Assembly (NCBI GenBank): GCA_963691705.1
Contig: OY829540.1
Span: 5,594,001-5,658,000 of the forward strand
Length of the DNA stretch: 64,000 nucleotides
Reading direction: 5' to 3'
Source of the DNA: Viola odorata
Lineage: Eukaryota; Streptophyta; Magnoliopsida; Malpighiales; Violaceae
Both the position numbers and the translations under genes were made by a program. Positions 38,613 to 50,348 of the stretch are shown here, piece by piece. Within the stretch, counting starts at the first letter, position 1, and each line of letters begins with the position of its first letter. A model generated the notes under the pieces. The model saw only the letters and a list, made by a program, of their open reading frames with translations, did no database searches and was not told the DNA's origin.

Positions 38613-40197
38613 TGATAGCGTGCGTTTTATGCGTCTCTTTCTCTTATTTCTTAGTCTTATTTCGAGCATGATACTGCTAATTTTTCTTTGAATTCATCCT
38701 TTTTGCAGATCTAGGCTCAAGGAGAAAAAGATGCTGAAACAGCCCCTTTTTGGTGGAATTTAATTTCGTGGATCTTAAAGCCTCAAGACCAGCGTCGAGG
38801 CCTAACTGTTTACCATGTCATCGAGCCCTTACTGCGGAGTCATCCAGCCCAAGGAGCCGTCTAATGCCTGAGCCTTGCTGCCGCACGTGCACGTTTTCAG
38901 TCCAATGACGTACCAGAGAAGATCTACGCGGGATTCCATGAAGATTCCCTATCGCCATTAGGGAATATTCCCCTTAGGACACGCTTCCTCCGTGCTTTGT
39001 ACCCCTCTTAGCTGGACTTTGTCCTTTTGTAGGTTGTTAGGTTATTTAAACCTTTAGTTTTTAGGGTTTCAGAACATTTTATCATCAACTCTTACTTTTA
39101 CATTTCTTTTAGGGTTGGTATCCGCCAACTCTCTCTCTTTTAGGGAGCAAACATTCTCTCTTACATTAGGATCTGTTCTTCCCTCATTTTTCTCCATCAA
39201 AGCTATCAAGCATTTTTGTTATCCGAAGTTTTAAACTCCGGCTGGTATTTTTTAAGTATTTTCATTTTGTTTATTTCTTGTTTCTTGTGTATGTTATTTA
39301 TTAGATTTGTTATTATTTATTTGTTAACATGAGTGGCTAAGCCCATCCTTCTTAGCAAGGGTATTTCAAGGGTTGCGCAAGGATAGTTTTGAGGCCTAAT
39401 AGTTCTTCATATATTTCTGTTGTTGTATTTGCTTGCTTGCCGTTTTATTGCCATTTCATTCGAGGTTTATTAGAAGTTTGATCACCTGCTAGTTTATCTC
39501 TTGTGAATACTGTCATCCATATGGTAATAACTAACGTGAGGCTGCATGGTAGAGTAGACAGCTAGTTCGGAGTCATCATATCAGTTGGTCCAATCTGACT
39601 AGGGCAAGCGACCAATTAGGGTAGAGTCTTCGTGTCTTGCCCTAGACGTGTCTTTCCTCTACTTAATGGGCCTTTGAGTATTGCCTCCATAAACGTACCT
39701 TAGAGGATGGCAGAGCGTCAAGGATATCCCATAAGCGTACCTTGGGGTAGCTTCTCGTACGAAGGAAAGTAGGGGGCCTAAACGTATCTGGCCCCTATAG
39801 CACATCTATAACTTGGGAATAGAATATTTATGTGCCGATGATTGACTAGGCCTCGACGCAACCTGAGAAAATCCTTTGCTTAGAACCTCTCTCATCTAAC
39901 TTTACCTCCTTGGTTATTTTGTTTACTTTTGTCATTCTGCTTGCATTATTACATTGCTTTTATTATTATTTCTGTTTATTAATTGTTAGTGTTCAAATAT
40001 TCCTTTTGGTCAACTCATTTGACCAACCCACCCCACCTCCGTGCTACTGTTTTGTGCATTTATTTCTGTCATACATCTAAGGCAAGATTCATCCTTTAAT
40101 CCATGTGGTTCGACCCTATTACCACTATTCTTAAATTAATTGTGCATCTAGGCATCATGATTATTATTATTTTTTACGCATTTCGACAGGGCGGTCA
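38613..40197. mobile_element. Probable solo LTR or retrotransposon remnant nested in element 1
   Basis: The insertion begins TGATAGCGTGCG and may end GGGCGGTCA. The flanking pentamers GCTAT and GCTAC match at 4 of 5, as for an old LTR insertion. The segment has no coding frame but contains a TATA-like TTATTTAAACC near 39043 and, near 40107, TGTGGTTCGACCC, a stretch I associate with the 3' part of some Ty3/gypsy LTRs. An alternative boundary is the direct repeat GGCTATTGATA at about 38608 and 40231. Class and exact ends are inferred. Confidence 0.45.
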
Positions 40198-41083
40198 GCT
40201 ACACAGATAGGAAATGATTTTGGTATAGGAATAATTGTTGGCTATTGATAATTTTTATGTACCTATAATTGAGTATATCAGGAGTATGAAATCATTTAAT
40301 TCTCTTATGTCCTTAGAGTTCCTAATAAGAGTAATTTTTATTATTCCCTTTGTTTCTATTATGTTATGATGTGTGCTTGATTATTTGAATTTGATCATCC
40401 TATGTTTCCATTTTATACTTTAACCTTAATGGCAGTAAGAGTGTATAAATTGTGTGATTTGTCAATAAAGTTTTGTTAATATATTGGCTGGCATTTCCTT
40501 TGTTTTCTATTTATATCATTCTCTAATTCTTATCACCCTCTGTTTACCATTTTTTCTCACATACTTAGGGTAACAATGGTGTAAACTGATGTAATTAATT
40601 TATCCCTCCTTCTCCTTTGTCAGTTAACTGCTATCTAATTTTACTGGTTTAATTTTTAAATTTATAACTGTTATATTGAGCCGTTGTGTTAGATATTACC
40701 ATGTAATTAATGAATGGTAATCTGAATTTATAAAAGGCAACGGTTGTACTAGTTTGGTCAAACTCCTAATTCACCTAATTTTGTTGCCGTGTGAGGAGAA
40801 AAAGTTGGGATTTTGCTTCTGAAATAAATCTCTTTTCTGAAAAGTTTCCATTTCCAAGATAACATCTGCCTCAATAACTTTATTTCCCTTGCAGGTGCAG
40901 AGACTCCTACTGATTAATCAACCAATCAAAGTGAAGAGAAAGTTTCCAATTGTCTGCAGGACTCAGCACCAGAGTCATATATGAAAGAGGTAGCACAATC
41001 TTTGGAGAACACACCAAAGCTAACTTTCCTCTGTTCTTATCTTGGTTTCTCCTTCTTTTTCTCTATTTTTTGCAGGCTGCATA

Positions 41084-41437
41084 ATGGATCCAAGGGAGGG
41101 CAAGCATACTCTCTAGGAGGCTGGGAAGATTGGAGGAGGGCTAAACAGGGTAGGGGTTGAGTTGCAGGGGCAGCTCAATAAGTTACAAGAAGACATCATC
41201 ACCCTTAAGGAGCTGCCTGCCAAACTGAAGGACATGAGGGATGATATCACAAAGGAGAATTCATATGAGGGGGATATGCTCCTTACAATAGGCAACGCCC
41301 ACATCCCCTTGAAGAAGGTCATTAGTCACCTAAAGACGCAGAGGCGCATGGTGGAGTTGGCCACCAACAATCTCATTTAGGCTGCCATGCAACTTGACAA
41401 GTTTGGCAACAAGATGGCTGGCATCCCAAAGGCCTAA
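41084..41437 (+). pseudogene. Accessory coiled-coil-like ORF of mariner element 1 (broken)
   Basis: The frame starts MDPREGKHTL just after a TTTTTTGCAG acceptor-like site. It is interrupted by TAG at codon 11 and again near 41378, and ends FGNKMAGIPKA at 41437 (117 codons). The body (ELQGQLNKLQEDIITLKEL, then IPLKKVISHLKTQRRMVELA) is leucine-, lysine- and glutamate-rich with heptad-like spacing. It aligns end to end with the 127-aa ORF of element 2; the last ~55 residues share HLK-KR and FGN--AGIP. I know no function for it and recognise no DNA-binding motif. Confidence 0.75.
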
Positions 41438-41899
41438 CTTCATTTGGTCATGTTCTTCTTGTCTTTAAACTTCCCCTCCGTCTTTATGTCAATCCCCTTC
41501 TATATTTTTTTCTTTTTTCCCTTCTATCATTAATAAAAAAAGTTTCTCTACTTTCAGTTTTAAACTTAATTTACTTTTATTACATGTGAAATGATTGAGT
41601 AGTTTGTTGTGGTGGATACTAGTAATTGCTTTTAAATTCAAGATGCAAACGGTATTAACGAACTTGTACCTAGAAAATTAAAACGCTTGTGCAATATCAA
41701 CACAGTTGTTTGCACTCCTACATTTACAGTACACAAACATCAAAAATTACCCAATTCTATATTGGAGGACATGGTCAAACAGAGAAATCTACCTATACTT
41801 AGCCAGTACATACACTAAATAACCTTGGCAAGGGTTGAGTTACAAAACTCATCAAAATTACACAAAATGTTAACCATGTTCAAGAGGTAGAGAACACAT

Positions 41900-42485
41900 C
41901 TAATGGAAATCAGGAAAAAGTAATCGCAACACAATAAACTCTCTTTCTCGAGTTGGATCATCAAACTTCCACCTTCCTTCATTTGGCAACTTGTTCAGAT
42001 CAAACTCCTTGCCTTCGCTTATCTGTGGAGGTTGTTCATTCAAATTGAAAGACAACCCCCCATGAACAATCGCAGAAATAAAGGCGCAATCATCAATAAA
42101 TGCTTCCTCATTTAAATCAATATGGAGACGGGACTTTTCAGGAGGAACCATTGACACTTTCTCTACACAATCACTGACCCCAGTAATGGCTATGCCTCCG
42201 TCAAATACAAGCCCACATTCCACTTCATCATCCACAACCTTTAATGGCGAAACCTCTTCTTCTCCTCATGCCTCTTCCACACAATCTTTTTTTCTCATAT
42301 GTGTCCTCCACAGTTTCATCCTTCTCACATTTTACGCTTGCAGCAAAAATATCAGTCACATAAGCTCGTTGTTCTTCCACAACATCAATGGAATCCTTAA
42401 CAAACATGTTGGCCGAATCATCAAATTGATAAGCGCTATCAAACTATGAGTCGTCGAAATAAACACCCACAACACTCCCATCCAT
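41900..42485 (-). pseudogene. Accessory acidic DLN-motif ORF of mariner element 1 (broken)
   Basis: On the minus strand from 42485, MDGSVVGVYFDDS is followed by a stop. The frame then resumes as YQFDDSANMFVKDSIDVVEE, loses frame near 42260, and continues from about 42255 to the end (VVDDEVECGLVFDGGIAITG to LRLLFPDFH). It contains HIDLNEEAF, SFNLNEQPP and EFDLNKLP, the last a literal DLNxxP motif. The C-terminus DDPTREREFIVLRLLFPDFH parallels TDPTWEPCFIEMLRLLLPSYY (first residue aside) of the intact ORF in element 2, and the N-terminal FDDS-NM-V-DSI also matches. The orientation is opposite to the transposase, as in element 2. Confidence 0.78.
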
Positions 42486-42792
42486 CTTTGAAACAATTTT
42501 GATTCTTCTTCTCAAGTTTTATTTTTAGTAATGACAGATGATGAAGTGGGTTTTTCTTCTTCCCATCCATCTTTGTCCTCTGTTTCGCGCTATCCCTAAA
42601 AAAATTATTCCCTCCAAAATTCTCAGCCTTCGGCTTTTCCTTTCATTTCTGTCTAATCACTTGCATGACGCCTAGTCTAGGCCGAATGACATGTAGTTTG
42701 AAAGGGCAATTTTGGAAAGAAAAAAAGAAAGCATCAGTTAATTGTGGACAACGATTTACGGCTCAAACGTCCATTAAAAATGACGGAGGAAG

Positions 42793-43481
42793 TATATAGT
42801 TTCTCAAATTGTAATCATGATGTTTTAATTTTGTCAATTAAATAATTATTATTTTATTTTATTTGAGAATTTCAACACTCTAATTATGATTTTTCGTTAA
42901 TTTTCGTTAAAATTGTCATACATGGATGTTAAATTCATTTAATTTTAATTTTGATCATCAATGTACTTTTATATCGAACACTATGGATTAATAAATTATG
43001 AAAAGAATAATAAAAAAATAGAACGAATGCCAATTTTAATTTATTTTGCGTGAAGACTTGATGGATTTGGTGTCCATCTGTAATGCGTGCTTGATAGTTT
43101 TATTGAAATTTAGTGGAATTCATAGATGAAATGTTTTGAAATGTCGAATTGAGAAGAATTCAGTAAGTCAAGTGACGAAATTGATTAGAAACTATTTATA
43201 TTTTGATGGCTAAATCAGACAAATTATTGTGAATTTTGGGGGTAATAATTACTATCAAATCGGTCAAAAGAAGAACATAAAAAATAAAAACATAGTACTT
43301 TCTGTCCGTGGTAGGCGGTTGGCAAAGTCAATTGATTTTGTGAGAATGGTCCTCTAGATAGTACACACAGCAAGCAACGAGTCATCGACACGTAATTCTG
43401 ATTCATTGACGTGTGCTTGGATTCGCATAAACTGGAGAGGAAATGTGAGTAGTAATTACTATGAAGAAGCATATTTAAATA
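42793..43481. other. AT-rich spacer between two transposons
   Basis: No gene or element is recognised between the end of mariner element 1 and the start of the pogo-like element. Confidence 0.5.
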
Positions 43482-44170
43482 CAGTAGAAACTCGATAAAT
43501 TAATATTCGATTATTTAATAAACTCTCTAAGATAATATTTTTGGCCGGTCCCGACTCGGGGATAGGGTGCTAAATTAATAATTCGCTAAAATTATAAGAT
43601 AATACATTTTTAATAATTTCTTTAGACCCCATATAAAATATAAATTAATAATTCCTTATATATAGCATATTACATGAATGATTTATGAAGGTTTCTTGAA
43701 AAATGACTCAATTGCTTTTGAGTGAGACTTGGATTATCCTTGTTGTGCTTGCATAATGCTCTTCGAATCTCGTCTGTCATTGTTGTTTTTTTCACACCTT
43801 TAAGATGGGAAGCCATGTTGTGTGTATGATTTGTTTGTGTTAACCTACAGTATTTTGATCTTGTTTATATAGAAAATATTTTTAATGTCCATAAAGTGAT
43901 ACATTGAACACAAGAAGCATAATAAGGTGGGAGATTGAAGGTTTCTTTCAAATTGGGTCCTTCATTTGATATACAGTACATGTATTGTATACAATAATTA
44001 CAGTAAGTGGAAGCTTGAAAGGTGTTTGTAAACTAAGTATTTTACTATAAATTAATAAAATATTAATTAATATATAAATTAATAATTAATAATTTATCGA
44101 TTAATTAATAACTCTTTTAATTAATAAATTTTGGTAGTCCCAAGTGTATTATTTTATAAAGTTTCTACTG
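43482..44170 (-). mobile_element. Pogo/Emigrant-like element, deletion derivative
   Basis: Termini CAGTAGAAACTCGATAAATT and, reverse-complemented from the right, CAGTAGAAACTTTATAAAAT are of the Emigrant/Lemi1 (pogo-group) type. TA flanks both sides (43480-43481 and 44171-44172). The 689-bp interior retains, on the minus strand from 43816, the N-terminal CENP-B-like DNA-binding region of a pogo transposase and then breaks off. Its right end lies 150 bp before the trehalase start codon. Confidence 0.85.
43675..43816 (-). pseudogene. N-terminal fragment of a pogo-like transposase (CENP-B HTH)
   Basis: Minus-strand frame beginning MASHLKGVKKTTMTDEIRRA and continuing LCKHNKDNPSLTQKQLSHF. This resembles the first helix-turn-helix of CENP-B/pogo DNA-binding domains (basic start, R-R-C/L-H/K-NPSLTQ-L). 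After about 38 residues the frame is lost, and no DDE catalytic region follows within the element. Full pogo transposases bind the element termini through this domain. Assignment is by motif recall. Confidence 0.65.
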
Positions 44171-44272
44171 TATAGTCTTGTCTGGCACATAATTTCGATT
44201 TCCTTTTTCTTACTCGTCGTATTCACTAACCTTGTAATTGCCGGCTTAATCCAACCAAAAATCACTACCTTC

Positions 44273-44282
44273 ATATATAAAA
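44273..44282 (+). promoter_or_regulatory. Candidate TATA box for trehalase
   Basis: ATATATAAAA about 40-45 bp before the first in-frame ATG of trehalase and about 100 bp after the pogo-like element ends. If used, it leaves a very short 5' UTR for the ATG at 44320. The alternative is initiation at the second in-frame methionine (44392). Confidence 0.55.
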
Positions 44283-44319
44283 ATAACCATAACCATGATT
44301 CCTTCTCATTCTTCCAACA

Positions 44320-47300
44320 ATGGCCGCCCCTTCTCCATCCCAAACCATTTTTAGAATATTCTTCTTCTCTTCATTTTCACTAGCCACCACCATGACAATA
44401 GCACAACCTTTTTCTTTGTCACCTGGTCCTCCTCCATGCAATGACCCATCTGCCCATGTTGTGCCCACAGCCCCTCTTCTCGCTTTTCTCGATCGTCTTC
44501 AAGAAACCGCCCTCAAAACTTACGGCGATGACAAAGATTTCGATCCGAAGCGCTACGTCGACCTGTCGTTGAAGCAAAACCTGTCCACGGTAGAAGAGTG
44601 TTTTAACAAACTTGTCAAAAATGATGTTTCGGTGAAGGAATTTGAGGATTTTGTTGGGTTGTATTTTGGGGATGCAGGGGATGATCTGGGAGTACACGAA
44701 CCGGAGGATTTTGTTGTTGAACCGGATGGGTTTTTGCCCAAAGTGAAGAACACAAAGGTGAGAAGATGGGCATTAGAGGTTCATGGAATATGGAAGACTT
44801 TGAGTAGAAAAGTGTCTGATGAGGTGTGGAAAAACCCAGAATTGCACACCTTGCTTCCCTTACCAAACCCAGTTGTGGTGCCTGGCTCACGTTTTAGAGA
44901 GGTTTATTATTGGGATTCTTATTGGGTTATAAGGTTGGTTTTCTATTGAGTGTTTTTTTTTTAGCTGTTAATTATTTATTTTTCGAACAAGATTAGTCTC
45001 ATGACCGGGTGGAGTAGAAGAGGATTATTGTGTTGATGATGACAAACTCTCGTGATGCAGGGGATTGCTGGCAAGTAAAATGTACATGTCTGCAAAAGCA
45101 ATTGTGACTAATCTTATTTCACTTGTTGATGATTATGGCTTTGTTCTTAATGGGGCAAGAGCTTATTACACCAATAGGAGGTAATACTTCTCTCACTAAT
45201 TGTCTTTTGCATTTATCTATTTATTTATTTCACTGGGGAAGAACTGCTTTAGGTCTATTTCTGCGTCTTTTAAACATGCCAATACAATTACTAAAATCTG
45301 TGTCTGTTTGATTACTGATATATCCAATATCTGTATTGCTAATTTGCTATATCTCATGTGTTCTTTTCATGTCTTTAGTTGTTTTTCTCTTTCACGCTAT
45401 TGTTGGTCTTTAGACTAGATTATGAAATTGGGGTTCATTTTGCAGCCAGCCTCCCCTCCTGAGCTCAATGGTTTATGAGATATATAATAGGACGGGCGAT
45501 ATGGATTTTGCTAGGAAGACTCTGCCTGTATTGGTCAAGGAATATCAATTCTGGAATTCTGGTATTGTCTGCTACCACTTTTGCTTTGATCTTTTGCTCT
45601 ATTTTGTTGGCATGAAATTTTGACGGTCCTATTTCTTTACTGTAGAGATGCATAAAATTGTCATCCAGGATTCTCAAGGAAAGAGTCATAATTTAAGTCG
45701 GTATTATGCAATGTGGAACAAACCAAGGCCAGAATCTTCAACAATAGTGAGTTCTTCCCACCAGCATATCAGTTTTCATTATCTGATTTTTGTGCCAGAT
45801 TACGTTTCTACGAAACCTCAGAGTTGTAATTCTTGAATTATTTTCCTGTCTCAGGACAAGAAGTTAGCTTCCAAATTCTTGAAGTCCTCTGAGAAACAGC
45901 AATTTTACCGAGAACTGGCTACAGCTGCTGAATCAGGATGGGATTTTAGTTCGAGATGGATGAGGTACTATTCTGAGCAAAATTTTGCTGTATGAAATTA
46001 TCTTATGGTTTCCTAATTCAAAATGTACATCCTGAAGGCTGAGAATTGTTCATGTCTACTAAAAACTTGGAAAATTACATGTTGGATCTTCTTGTTTCAG
46101 GAATTCTTCCGAGCTTACATCATTGGCTATTACTTCAATTTTACCTGTCGATTTAAATGCTTACATACTCAAGGTATATCTCAAGTCTTATGAGAAGATG
46201 GCACAAAATTAGTATGTTGTGCGTGCAACCCATATGACGAGTCGTTGTGCCTTTTTATCCAGATGGAACTAGACATTACCTTTTTGGCCAAAGTCACTGG
46301 TGAGAAGAGCATTGCAGAGAGTTTCTTGGAAGCTTCTAAAGCAAGAAAAGAGGCAATCAACTCTATCTTCTGGAATGAAAGGAAGGGACAGTGGCTTGAT
46401 TACTGTTTCGATAACAGCACTGTGTGTGAGGTGATGCCCTTAGCTAGTCTTTTTTATTTTTCACCTGAGGGTTTTAGCTCTTTCTGCAATTTTGCTAATT
46501 CCTTTCGATTCTTTCTTACAGAAACCTCAAAGATGGCAAGCTTGTAACCAGAATCAGAATGTATTTGCTTCAAACTTTGTTCCATTGTGGATAGACTTGT
46601 TCAATTCAGGTTTGTAACACCCAATACAAATACTAATTAGCGGCATGAGACTCAAAAATTGCGGTAACCCTGAATGCAAACTGAAATTTCATTCAAGTCA
46701 TCATTCAAATCAGCTTAGCTTGATAGACAGTACCTTACCTATGACCTTAAGTGTACTTGTTGAGTGACCTAATTGAAGCTTTTTAACTCACTAGTAATCT
46801 CGACGCTCTTGAGAAAACAGAAGGAGGAACATGTTCATTGGGATATTGCTTTTCAGTAGAAAGTATCAGCGCTTTTCATATCATTAAAAAACTTGCTAGT
46901 CCTTGTCCTTACCATGTAGCTGCATATTGGCTCATGTTCTGACATTTAATATCTCCATCACATCTAAACCATCGCTTAAGCTCTAGTTCAGTCATCGCAG
47001 AGAAATGTGTTTGGCCAGGTTCTCTAGAATTTAATGCAATTGGAAATCTGCTAACTAGGAAGTGCAGCATTGATTCATCTGTCAAAACTCCATCTCCTAG
47101 TGTTACTCGGTTTCACCTCTTTCGCAGATCAAAAGAATTAGAAATGTTGATTTATGAGAGAACTTTTATCGTTTTCTTTTGTCTTGAAATAAAAGGTTAC
47201 ACCGTAGATTTCTTTTCCTTTTTTCTTTTCATTTTATAAGCTGATGAAATACCAAGAATGCTTTTTGAATTACACATTTTGAAGATGCTACTTTGGTGGA

Positions 47301-47989
47301 GAATGTGATGAGAAGTCTTCAAAGATCAGACCTACTTCATCCTTTTGGAATTGCCACTTCTTTAACCAATTCAGGCCAGCAGTGGTGAGTAACCTGTTTC
47401 TTACTTCTCAGCTTAGACTCAATGTTCATTCCAAGAGTCATCTACCAATCAGTTTCTAGCGGTTTCAAAAAAAAATCTGTAGATAGCTTTTAAGTAATTT
47501 TCTTTTCAAGTTACAGTACTTACAAGGAATTATGCAAACAGGGATTTTCCAAATGGTTGGGCACCACTTCAACACATGATAGTTGAAGGTCTGGTGAAAT
47601 CAGGATTAGATGAGGCAAGGTCATTAGCAGAAGACATAGCAGTGAAATGGATAACAACCAACTATGTTGCCTACAAGAAAACAGGTACAATGCATGAAAA
47701 ACAAGATGTCGAAAAGTGTGGAGAATTTGGAGGTGGTGGTGAATACACACCCCAGGTACGCACAAAATCCTAAAGCTATATCCAGGGCTCACATGTGCTC
47801 GCCCACACGCACATGCACAGGCCCAGGCCCTTTGTGTTCTTCACGCAGCTATATATACATTTTGCTTTAACTTAAAACTTTGTTTGTGTAATGGTGCAAT
47901 TACAGACTGGATTTGGTTGGACAAATGGGGTTGTGTTGGCATTTTTGGAAGAGTTTGGATGGCCTGAAGAACGGAAGATAGATTGCTAA
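44320..47989 (+). CDS. TRE1: Trehalase (GH37), secreted or membrane-anchored type
   Basis: Eleven exons: 44320-44933, 45061-45180, 45446-45561, 45646-45746, 45855-45964, 46101-46173, 46263-46430, 46522-46609, 47285-47384, 47542-47755 and 47906-47989, giving 595 aa. The hydrophobic start (about residues 9-30, IFRIFFFSSFSLATTMTIA) looks like a signal peptide or anchor. Trehalase signature 1 is PGSRFREVYYWDSYW (188-202), with Ser for the usual second Gly; signature 2 is QWDFPNGWAP (496-505). The catalytic acids expected for GH37 are in ESGWDFSSRW (Asp about 347) and GGGGEY (Glu about 564). The enzyme hydrolyses trehalose to two glucose molecules, in plants at the cell surface. Start choice: first ATG after the TATA box; MTIAQ (44392) is an alternative. 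The pogo-like remnant lies directly upstream. Confidence 0.96.
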
Positions 47990-48772
47990 CTGTCGCCAGG
48001 AAATTAAGAGATTATTACCAATTATACCATATTTTTCCCCATATGTTTTTACCTTAGGGAATGTTTTTTGTTCTTCTGTAAATGGCGTTAAGACCCTGAT
48101 AGCGAAATTAGGCGTGAAGAAGCAGAGGCGCGGTAGAGCACTCAGCAGCAGAAGCAGAACAGCACTCCATTCTTGCGTTAGGAGGCCTAAATAAAGTTTG
48201 GGAGAGGCTCCAATTCTTTTTGGATCCGCCATTGGATTCTAGGTATGGACTTTGGATGTAGTAAAACATGTAGTAGACTCTGGTTTGGGCCAGTGCATGT
48301 GAAAGAAATTTGGGCTCAAGACGCAGAAAGTGTAATACAAGACTCACCAAGTCAAATTAGTGGAATGCCCTATGTTTTGGACGTTCTCATTTTTTAGTAA
48401 CATGTTTCGAACTTCATCATCGGTTTTGGAGAGATTATTTATTGAAAGGATTTTACTCTTAAGCCTTCTTCTAATTAACATCATCCAGTAGTGAATTAAG
48501 CATCATTGTTTGTTTGAATCTTGTTTATGAAAAATTTAATGGTAAAAGTATTTTATTTTTTCGTATTACAAATATAATTAGTCATAATCAAACAGACTTA
48601 CAAATACACATGCTTCATACCTTAAAAAGGAAAAGATAAAAGCTAGTGAATTAAAGCCGGTAATAGTTGCATGGGTATCACATTTTGTTTTGGGTCTAAG
48701 TTTTAACCAAAATTAGCATCCAAAAATATCTTATAAGTATAATTAGACAAAGAGGGCCTGTAAAAAAAAATA
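47990..48772. other. Trehalase 3' flank and spacer
   Basis: The first ~300 bp are probably the trehalase 3' UTR. I see no gene in the rest. Confidence 0.5.
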
Positions 48773-49008
48773 CTCCCTCCGTTTTCGAATAATTGTCACT
48801 GGCTACTATTCATGCATGCGTTTCGAGGAGGCCGAATGGCTCACTATTTGACCCAAAAAGTTCTGTACTTTTTTTCGGACGTACGTTAAGGATTAACGTA
48901 TGTTAGAAAAAAAGTACAGAATTTTTTGGGGTTAAATAGTAAGTCATTCGGCCTCCTCGAAACGTGTACATAAACAATAAAGTGTCAATTATTCGAAAAC
49001 GGAAGGAT
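48773..49008. mobile_element. Stowaway MITE, 236 bp, same family as 5127-5338
   Basis: The left end CTCCCTCCGTTTTCGAATAA pairs with a right end that reads ATCCTTCCGTTTTCGAATAA when reverse-complemented. TA lies on both sides (48771-48772 and 49009-49010). It has a long imperfect hairpin. The core (GGCTCACTATTTGACC, then CGTACGTTAAGGATTAACG) is closely similar to the MITE at 5127, although the outermost bases after CTCCCTCCG differ. Confidence 0.9.
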
Positions 49009-49732
49009 TATTTTTGGGCTCAAACAAAATGAAAGATGCATGAAATGATAGGATATAATCGATGGTCCATACAAGAAGCTAGGTGAAATTAAAAAAATGA
49101 TCAATGGTTCAGATTAATTAATTAATTAGCATGTCAGATTCTGCCATTATTTGATTAGAAATAAGAGGGAAAAGATTAGGTTTCCCACACAAACAGGTAG
49201 GCTAAGAGCACAATTATGAGTAATTAACACAACAATAATGCTCCTAAGCTGGTGGAGTTAGTTCCTACTTTGTGTCAACATCGATCTTAATCAGAAAAAA
49301 AGATTTTCTCTCTTTATGGACACATTACATGTGTGCAATAGTAGCTAGTGGCGTGTCCACCTGATTCAGTTCATACTTCAGTTTTTCTTTCCTATTATTG
49401 TCTTCTAGTGTTTTCTCTACCTCTCCTCTACCACTAATTTTTTTCAAATACTATTGGATTTCCAAAAAAAAATTACTCTATCAATATATATGTATAATTA
49501 TTTTTTTAAACTCGAACCAAGTCTTTAGATTAAGAGTGAATAAAAATAAAAATCTCTTATGTACTAGTCGAACACAATCAATATTGAGATATTTAAAAGC
49601 AATGATAATTAATTAAGTTAATGCAAAACAGTAAAAGCCTAATTTTGTGGCAAGATCTACACTTGCTTGTATTTTTTAAATTATAAGAAAATTAGTAGTA
49701 TGTGATTGAGATGGAGTGCTCGATCAAAGTAC
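49009..49732. other. AT-rich spacer
   Basis: No gene, RNA or bounded element recognised. Confidence 0.5.
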
Positions 49733-49895
49733 GAGTAAAACTTGGGTATATCATGATATACCTACATCATGATGTAGGATGATGACACGTGTCAAAAAGT
49801 ATTAAGAATAGTGATATTTTAACACTATTTGGAGCACGTGTCATCATCTTAAATCATGATGTAGGTATATCATGATGTACTCAAGTTTTTTCCAC
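49733..49895. mobile_element. Hairpin MITE with 8-bp target duplication (hAT-like)
   Basis: The direct repeat CAAAGTAC stands on both sides (49725-49732 and 49896-49903). Inside, GAGTAAAACTTGGG faces the complement GTGGAAAAAACTTGAG. Long arms contain ATATACCTACATCATGAT and GATGATGACACGTG, so the 163-bp unit folds into a hairpin. An 8-bp duplication is typical of hAT elements. Each arm also carries a CACGTG hexamer, the core of the plant G-box. Confidence 0.75.
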
Positions 49896-50348
49896 CAAAG
49901 TACCATTTGTATTCCAACTCAGATGACACGGATCATACAACTCGATCTTTTCTTTAAACCAAATAATTAAAGGAAATTAAAGAAAAGAAGTCGGTTTACA
50001 TGCTATAGGTTTGTCTTATTATAATTCAAATTGTTTACTTATGCTTTGTTCGATTTTTTATATTTGTTTATTTAACAAAAAATTTAGATACCAAAATAAT
50101 GATTATTTTTAGTTAAAAGTAATGGAAAAAATGGAAAAAATTATTGCAATGGTTGAAAATAAAATAAAATAAAAACTAGTGATATTTATTGAAAAATGTA
50201 AAAAGAGTAAAAAAATACTTTCTCCGTCTAAAAATAAAGACTTTTAGCCCAAAATCTCAAATATTAAAAAAAAAATTGGAGTAATTAATTATGCATATAA
50301 TCAGTGATGAGAATAGAGAATAATTTCGGACAACTAGTAAAGATAATA

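Larger units (their letters stand above)
36981..42792 (+). mobile_element. Plant mariner-like element 1 (decayed, with nested insertion)
   Basis: The left end is CTCATTCCGTCCTTTTTTAA and the right end, reverse-complemented, is CTTCCTCCGTCATTTTTAA; both continue into TGGACGTT. TA flanks both sides (36979-36980 and 42793-42794). Inside are a broken mariner transposase (plus strand), a foreign insertion of about 1.6 kb, a broken coiled-coil-like ORF (plus strand) and a broken acidic ORF (minus strand). The order and orientation equal those of the intact element at 52109-57496 in mirror image. At 5.8 kb it is larger than a bare transposase element, partly because of the insertion. Confidence 0.88.
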
